The position numbers were made by a program, and so were the translations under genes. Positions 42,818 to 49,080 of a stretch of DNA of 49,080 nucleotides are shown here, in pieces (position 1 is the first letter of the stretch; every line of letters starts with the position of its first letter). Source of the DNA: Clostridiales bacterium (GTDB lineage Bacteria; Bacillota; Clostridia; DUOD01); contig DUOD01000007.1 of the NCBI GenBank assembly GCA_012838995.1, forward strand, positions 1-49,080, read 5' to 3'. Under the pieces are notes generated by a model. The model saw only the letters and a list, made by a program, of their open reading frames with translations. It made no database searches and had not been told where the DNA came from.

Positions 42818-43456
42818 GTGAAGCTTAAGTGGTTTGGCCATGCGTGTTTTAAGCTCACCTCCCAACAAGGCCTGTCGGTGATAACCGATCCCTTTGACCG
42901 GTCGGTGGGATATGATTTGTCCGGAGAAAGTGCGGATGTGGTAACCGTCAGCCATGACCATTATGACCATAATTACGTGGAAGGGGTTGAGGGAACACCG
43001 CAAATTATCAACAAACCCGGTGTTTTCCATGTAAAGGACATGGTGATAAAAGGCGTTAAGACCTACCACGATGAAGCGGAGGGTGCCAAAAGAGGCGGGA
43101 ATATAATCTTCAACATAACCATGGACGATATCAACATCTGCCACTTGGGCGATTTGGGCCATGTATTGTCCCGGCAACAGGTAGAAGATATCGGACGGGT
43201 GGACGTATTACTGGTACCGGTAGGCGGTACCTATACCATAGACAAGACAGAGGCCATGGAGGTGGTCCGGGCCGTCAAGCCCAACGTGGTGGTTCCCATG
43301 CATTACAAGACCGATGCATTGTCCTTTGAAATAGACGCCGTGGATCCGTTTTTGGAGATAGTGGGCAGCCATCAAAGGATTGACGGAAACGAAATAGAAT
43401 TGGATAAGAAAACCCTTCCGACGGGTGGCCGGGTGATTGTACTGAACTATAAATAA
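42818..43456 (+). CDS. UPF0173 metal-dependent hydrolase
   Basis: The GTG start at 42818 follows AAAGGAGGGTG by eight bases. The 212-residue MBL-fold protein has MKLKWFGHACFKLTS at its N-terminus, the metal site VSHDHYDHNYVEG and the later HLGDLGHVL and VPMHYKTDA. Proteins of this family are widespread and uncharacterised. It lies 78 bases after argS, possibly in the same transcript, and ends at a terminator. Confidence 0.9.
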   Translation: MKLKWFGHACFKLTSQQGLSVITDPFDRSVGYDLSGESADVVTVSHDHYDHNYVEGVEGTPQIINKPGVFHVKDMVIKGVKTYHDEAEGAKRGGNIIFNITMDDINICHLGDLGHVLSRQQVEDIGRVDVLLVPVGGTYTIDKTEAMEVVRAVKPNVVVPMHYKTDALSFEIDAVDPFLEIVGSHQRIDGNEIELDKKTLPTGGRVIVLNYK

Positions 43457-43468
43457 CGGGTTTATTAC

Positions 43469-43504
43469 AATTCAGATGGGTATCCCCGTCTGAATTTATT
43501 TATG
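43469..43504 (+). terminator. terminator between the UPF0173 gene and pyrG
   Basis: AATTCAGATGGG pairs with CCCGTCTGAATT with one G-U pair around TAT/C, followed by TATTTAT. Confidence 0.75.
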
Positions 43505-43513
43505 CCTTTTATC

Positions 43514-43542
43514 TTGACACAAATAAAGGGGAAATATAAAAT
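43514..43542 (+). promoter_or_regulatory. sigma-A promoter of pyrG
   Basis: TTGACA (43514-43519) and TAAAAT (43537-43542) with a 17-base spacer lie about 50 bases before the start codon. The leader between promoter and ATG contains no terminator hairpin, and the likely start region reads GGAAGTGG rather than GGGC, so the reiterative-initiation attenuation known for Bacillus pyrG is not evident. Confidence 0.65.
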
Positions 43543-43562
43543 TTAGGAAGTGGAATTATTAG

Positions 43563-45267
<1,705 letters not shown>

Positions 45268-45362
45268 CTTCATTGAATCACTTAGTGCGTCACTTTTCAT
45301 TGCATAACGCATCATTAAATATATGACCTTTCATTGCACCGTGCAACATTAAATATAATACC
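45268..45362. repeat. short direct repeat of 34-35 bp
   Basis: TTTTCATTGCATAACGCATC and its continuation (45294-45328) repeats as TTTCATTGCACCGTGCAAC with continuation (45329-45362), both ending in ATTAAATATA. A partial third copy starts at about 45268 (CTTCATTGAATCACTTAGTG). It fills the gap between the pyrG palindrome and the end of the minus-strand gene. Confidence 0.5.
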
Positions 45363-45431
45363 GACAGTATATATACAAGAAAGAATCTATAATCCGGGCA
45401 TATGTTCTAAGTATTTAAATCCTTGACATGT

Positions 45432-46301
45432 TTAAATGCCGCCCAAATTTGCCGGATTTCCTTCTTCCTTGCTTGTGTCTTTATAAACCAGAAACAGAAA
45501 GGCGGTAAAGACGGTAGTCAGTATGATTGTAATGGCATAGGATATTACGTCCATGTAATGAAAGGCGGGTATATCCAGCAGCGTACTGCGGTTAACGGCG
45601 CCGTACAATAGATTAAGGCCGATGACAACCGCCCAGCTTATTATGATGTACAATGCTCCAATGCCCAATATTGTCCAAAAATTTTTCTTTGCTGCCTTAA
45701 AACCCTTGGAAAGGCCGCTTATTACCCCTTCATCGTCCATTATAACAGCCGGCATCCAAAGGGACGTTAAAACACCTATTACCACCACCGATATTATTAT
45801 GGCTAAGACAGAGATTGCCAGTGCGATGATACTCCCTATGGTGAGGGTATTGAAGGGGTATATATGTCCCTTGCCGTGGAAACCGTCTCCCCAAAGGCTT
45901 AGGACCAATAACAAAACTCCCGGGATGCATATCACCAAAACAGCCAGTATCATGATGGCGATGATCAAAAGGGTGGCCAGTATTATTTTTCCCAAGTATT
46001 TTTTAACGCCTGTGCCAAAGTCCTTAAGAGATGTTTGATTGTTGTTTATAGCCGATTTAATCATGTTGCCGGTGCCGGCATAAATAATTAACCCCACCAA
46101 TGTCGCAACCAAAGTTATAACCACAAGGCTTCCCAGGCTTGTTACCATGGATAGCGGACTATGGACTGACAGCGTAAAATCTGTTGCATGGTTCATAATT
46201 AAAACATTGCATATGATGTTTAGAGCAAGGTTGCCTATTTGGGGTACCAGTATTACCGGGTGGGCGTTTATCAATTCATAGGCCTTTTTGACGTATCCCA
46301 T
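45432..46301 (-). CDS. multispan membrane protein of unknown function
   Basis: I start it at the ATG at 46301, nine bases after AAGGA on the minus strand; ATG 46310 directly touches that ribosome site. The 289-residue protein has about six membrane spans, with a cytoplasmic MGYVKKAYELINAHPV at the start, an FWTILGIGALYIIISWAVV span late, and LSKGFKAAKKNF between spans. The layout, with a charged helix before each pair of spans, is like that of proteins of the DUF975 or glycerophosphodiester-phosphodiesterase membrane-domain type. No catalytic residues are evident. Confidence 0.8.
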   Translation of the reverse strand: MGYVKKAYELINAHPVILVPQIGNLALNIICNVLIMNHATDFTLSVHSPLSMVTSLGSLVVITLVATLVGLIIYAGTGNMIKSAINNNQTSLKDFGTGVKKYLGKIILATLLIIAIMILAVLVICIPGVLLLVLSLWGDGFHGKGHIYPFNTLTIGSIIALAISVLAIIISVVVIGVLTSLWMPAVIMDDEGVISGLSKGFKAAKKNFWTILGIGALYIIISWAVVIGLNLLYGAVNRSTLLDIPAFHYMDVISYAITIILTTVFTAFLFLVYKDTSKEEGNPANLGGI

Positions 46302-46484
46302 TTTTATCATTCCTTAAATAATCTTTTTTAAATTGTAGCAAAAAGAGTATACCAATACAATAATATGAGACCGTAGAAGGAAATAAAATATTTTGTCTTT
46401 TTTTTGCAGGAAATATTAATGTTTTATAGAATTAATATTCATAGTCACTTTTGGTGGCTTTACGGAAAACAGGAGGTTTTTTCC

Positions 46485-47123
46485 TTGAATATTACAATGA
46501 GTAAGGTATCAATAGCGGTCAAGTGCTCCAAGTGCGGCAAGCTAAATATTGTCGAAGTACGGCCCTTTGATTTCTCCGGGGAGAAGGTGGTTGAAAGAAG
46601 ATGTGAATGTTTCAATATGCTGGTTACCCTCTCCCTTAGGAATAATAAATGCTGTGATATCCGTGTATGGTGCTTGGCCTGCAACAATATCCATAACTAC
46701 AGTGTAAAATGGAAGAGCATTTGGACCAAACGTGTTCTGGTACTATACTGTCCACTGTTTTCCTACGAAAATTGTCTAATAGGTCGAATAAAGGATATTT
46801 GTGTCATATTGGACAATAGAGATAAGAGATTGAATGATGCCCTAACCCACATGGAATGGAAGGAGCATTTCATTAATCCGGGGATTATGCTGGAAGTCTT
46901 CAACAGGATACAGGATTTCCACGACCAGGACAGGATAATTTGCCGGTGCGGCAGTAAGAATATAGTTGTAGGTTTAAACACCGATTCCATAAACCTTATG
47001 TGTAAAAATTGTATGGACAATACCCTTATCAGAGCATCAAATACATTGGATTTAAATCGTCTAAAGTCCGCGGATTTTATCTTTATCGGTGCCCGTCTAC
47101 AAACCCGGCGGTCTAACTATTAG
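46485..47123 (+). CDS. cysteine-rich zinc-ribbon-like protein of unknown function
   Basis: TTG 46485 is chosen because CAGGAGG lies eight bases upstream; the frame extends to 46404 without a ribosome site. The 212-residue product has several CxxC or CxC pairs: VKCSKCGKLN, RRCECFN, KCCDIRVWCLACNN, IICRCGSKN and MCKNC, all of which could bind zinc. The middle part is hydrophobic but not a membrane span. No domain I recognise. It sits upstream of rho with its own terminator. Its codon choice looks like that of its neighbours. Confidence 0.8.
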   Translation: MNITMSKVSIAVKCSKCGKLNIVEVRPFDFSGEKVVERRCECFNMLVTLSLRNNKCCDIRVWCLACNNIHNYSVKWKSIWTKRVLVLYCPLFSYENCLIGRIKDICVILDNRDKRLNDALTHMEWKEHFINPGIMLEVFNRIQDFHDQDRIICRCGSKNIVVGLNTDSINLMCKNCMDNTLIRASNTLDLNRLKSADFIFIGARLQTRRSNY

Positions 47124-47130
47124 CCGCTTT

Positions 47131-47170
47131 CAGCCTTATAAACTAAATTATTAGTTTATGGGCTTTTTTT
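47131..47170 (+). terminator. intrinsic terminator before rho
   Basis: CCTTATAAACTAA-ATTA-TTAGTTTATGGG forms a long AT-rich stem with one mismatch, followed by CTTTTTTT. The 273-base gap to rho also contains an AT-rich segment with TATACT/TATAAT-like words near 47333-47349. Confidence 0.8.
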
Positions 47171-47396
47171 CTTGACTAAAAAATTATTCTGTAATATTAT
47201 ATATTAAATAATACAGTATATCATTCCGGTTTTATTGTGCACATTATTTTCTCATTTTAAATAAGTATCTTTTTTCCAGTTGCCTGTTCTGCTTTTCCTA
47301 CGGGGTTGGTTAATTAGGAAAATACGTATTTTTATACTATAATATGGTAATACTATAAAACTAAGAGAGAAAGGACATTCGAAAGGAGAAGTTCAA

Positions 47397-49067
47397 TTGA
47401 ATATAGATGATTTGCAACGCATGACCATTCACGAGTTGAGGAGTTTTGGACGACAGTTAAAGGTAAAAAGCGTGACTACTTTTCCCAAGGCCGAGTTGAT
47501 AAAACGGATAATGGAAAAACTCAAGGAGATAGAACAGTTACAGCAGGAGGCGCCCGTTCAACCACTTGAACCTAAACCAACTTCCGAAACAAGAAAAGTC
47601 GAACTCAAGACCGAAAAGAAAGCAAAATCCGAAGAAAAGGTACAACCCACGGAAAAGGCTGAACAGTCAAAGGATTATAAAACTTCTAAAGAAACAGAAA
47701 ATGTAATTCCCATTAAACAAGTAGAACAAACAAAAACTGAAGATACGCCCGACATCGTCCAAAAGGACGGGGCCCAGAAGACTGAAAAGCCGGTTTTCCA
47801 AAAGACCGAGCAAAAGGTCCAGGCTGGAAGGGAAAAGGACGAAACGGCTGAGCCTAAGGAGGAGCCGGCCGAGGAGGATACTTCTGTTTCCGCCGGTGCT
47901 GCCAGACCCAGAAGGGAATGGACCATTCCCGATTCAATAAGCCTTGATGAATGCGGTGAAGCGGACGGTGTACTGGAAGTACTGCCCGATGGATACGGCT
48001 TCTTAAGGTCGGAAAATTACCTGTCCGGCGCAAGGGATGTTTATGTTTCCCAGTCCCAGATTAGACGGTTCAACTTAAAAACCGGGGATAGAATAGTCGG
48101 TAAGACCAGAAAGGCCAAGGACAGCGAGAAGTTTTCAGCACTATTATATGTGGAATCGGTGAACGGAGACAGTCCCGAGGTTGCTATAAAGCGCACCCCC
48201 TTCGAGGAATTGATTCCCATTTATCCTGATGAACGAATAACCCTTGAAAATGAGAAAGTTATACCCAAGGAATTATCAACCAGACTTATCGATTTGATAG
48301 CGCCCATCGGTAAAGGCCAAAGGGGACTGATAGTCGCACCTCCAAAGGCAGGAAAAACGGTTCTTTTAAAAAAAATCGCCAATAGTGTGTCCCTTAACTA
48401 TCCCGAAATGGAATTAATAGTATTGTTAATAGACGAACGTCCGGAAGAGGTTACCGACATGAAACGCTCCATAAAGGGAGAGGTCATCTACTCAACCTTT
48501 GACGAGCAACCGGAGCATCATACCAAGGTAGCCGAAATGGTACTGGAAAGGGCCCAAAGACTGGTAGAACACGGCAAGGATGTTATTATACTCCTGGACA
48601 GCATTACAAGGCTGGCCAGGGCCTACAACCTCACCATCCCGCCCACGGGCAGGACGCTGTCCGGTGGTCTGGACCCCGGCGCCCTGTACAAACCCAAAAG
48701 GTTTTTCGGTGCCGCACGTAATGTTGAAAACGGTGGCAGCCTTACCATCATCGCCACCGCCCTTATAGATACCGGCAGTAGGATGGATGAGGTTATATAT
48801 GAGGAGTTTAAGGGTACGGGTAACATGGAACTTCATCTGGACAGAAGGCTGTCGGAAAAGAGAATTTTCCCGGCCATCGATATCAACAAATCGGGCACCC
48901 GAAGGGAAGAGTTGTTATTATCCCAACTGGAATTGGAGGGCATATGGTCAATACGCAAGGCCATGAGTTCCCTGGGCACGGCGGAGGTTACCGATACCCT
49001 GATAACCAAGCTTATGTGTACCAATTCCAACAAAGAGTTTTTAACGGCTATAAAGGATGCCATATAA
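47397..49067 (+). CDS. rho: transcription termination factor Rho with long charged N-terminal insert
   Basis: Rho is an RNA-dependent ATPase that ends untranslated transcripts. The TTG at 47397 is preceded by AAAGGAG. The 556-residue protein has the Rho_N helix region ([20 protein letters not shown]), a Lys/Glu/Gln-rich disordered insert of about residues 50-180, the cold-shock RNA-binding domain ([19 protein letters not shown]), Walker A APPKAGKT, Walker [17 protein letters not shown], and the central pore segment [20 protein letters not shown]. Residues 420-556 ([19 protein letters not shown]) are highly typical. It is longer than the core 420-residue enzyme because of the insert, as in several Gram-positives. 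Confidence 0.97.
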   Translation: MNIDDLQRMTIHELRSFGRQLKVKSVTTFPKAELIKRIMEKLKEIEQLQQEAPVQPLEPKPTSETRKVELKTEKKAKSEEKVQPTEKAEQSKDYKTSKETENVIPIKQVEQTKTEDTPDIVQKDGAQKTEKPVFQKTEQKVQAGREKDETAEPKEEPAEEDTSVSAGAARPRREWTIPDSISLDECGEADGVLEVLPDGYGFLRSENYLSGARDVYVSQSQIRRFNLKTGDRIVGKTRKAKDSEKFSALLYVESVNGDSPEVAIKRTPFEELIPIYPDERITLENEKVIPKELSTRLIDLIAPIGKGQRGLIVAPPKAGKTVLLKKIANSVSLNYPEMELIVLLIDERPEEVTDMKRSIKGEVIYSTFDEQPEHHTKVAEMVLERAQRLVEHGKDVIILLDSITRLARAYNLTIPPTGRTLSGGLDPGALYKPKRFFGAARNVENGGSLTIIATALIDTGSRMDEVIYEEFKGTGNMELHLDRRLSEKRIFPAIDINKSGTRREELLLSQLELEGIWSIRKAMSSLGTAEVTDTLITKLMCTNSNKEFLTAIKDAI

Positions 49068-49080
49068 GACAAAAAAAAAC

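Overview
The window reads as a chromosomal segment of an endospore-forming, Gram-positive anaerobe of the class Clostridia. The evidence is the sporulation and germination gene set (SipL-type SPOCS/LysM protein, GerA-family receptor, spoIIR, sleB-ypeB, an alpha/beta SASP, veg), strong GGAGG ribosome sites, many TTG/GTG starts, a NarL-type two-component pair and a class D sortase. I cannot name the species from the sequence alone. No rRNA, tRNA, CRISPR array or insertion sequence was recognised.

Region 1 (1-8.3 kb) carries a CUT2-type sugar ABC transporter operon (ATPase, two permeases, lipoprotein binding protein). Each side has about 1 kb of non-coding DNA built mostly of degenerate tandem repeats: 24 units of about 21 bp before the operon and nine units of about 65 bp after it. 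A glycerol-kinase-like gene follows, broken by one in-frame TAG at a conserved glutamine position.

Region 2 (8.3-20.6 kb) looks like a cell-surface locus. It has a secreted protein with an acidic tail, a sensor kinase/response regulator pair, a convergent SipW-type signal peptidase, two short secreted proteins with near-identical promoter and signal-peptide segments, an M6-family lipoprotein protease, an LPXTG-type protein, a class D sortase and a small membrane protein. Three of the secreted proteins share a motif of the form F-G-x-Q-P-N-S-x-Y-x-W/F-E-x-L-F-x-V-x-N. A TACC-N4-GGTA inverted repeat recurs upstream of several of these genes. I infer a regulated surface fibre or coat, in the manner of TasA/camelysin-SipW systems but with sortase anchoring added. 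This is the best candidate for an undescribed system here.

Region 3 (20.8-36.3 kb) is mainly spore biology: veg, the SPOCS/LysM protein, a LuxR-type regulator whose receiver domain has lost its phosphorylation residues, ispE with a nucleotidyltransferase, a three-gene GerA-type receptor with its small membrane partner, spoIIR, an Orn/Lys/Arg decarboxylase-family enzyme, a convergent glycolipid-type glycosyltransferase, sleB-ypeB, and a SASP gene only 58 codons long with decayed copies of its own 3' end behind it.

Region 4 (36.5-49.1 kb) is housekeeping: a cation efflux protein, D-Ala-D-Ala ligase, a metallo-beta-lactamase-fold protein, glutamate racemase, a DUF1934 protein, argS, a UPF0173 hydrolase, pyrG (ending in a perfect 54-bp palindrome), a membrane protein on the minus strand, a cysteine-rich zinc-ribbon-like protein and rho with a long charged N-terminal insert.
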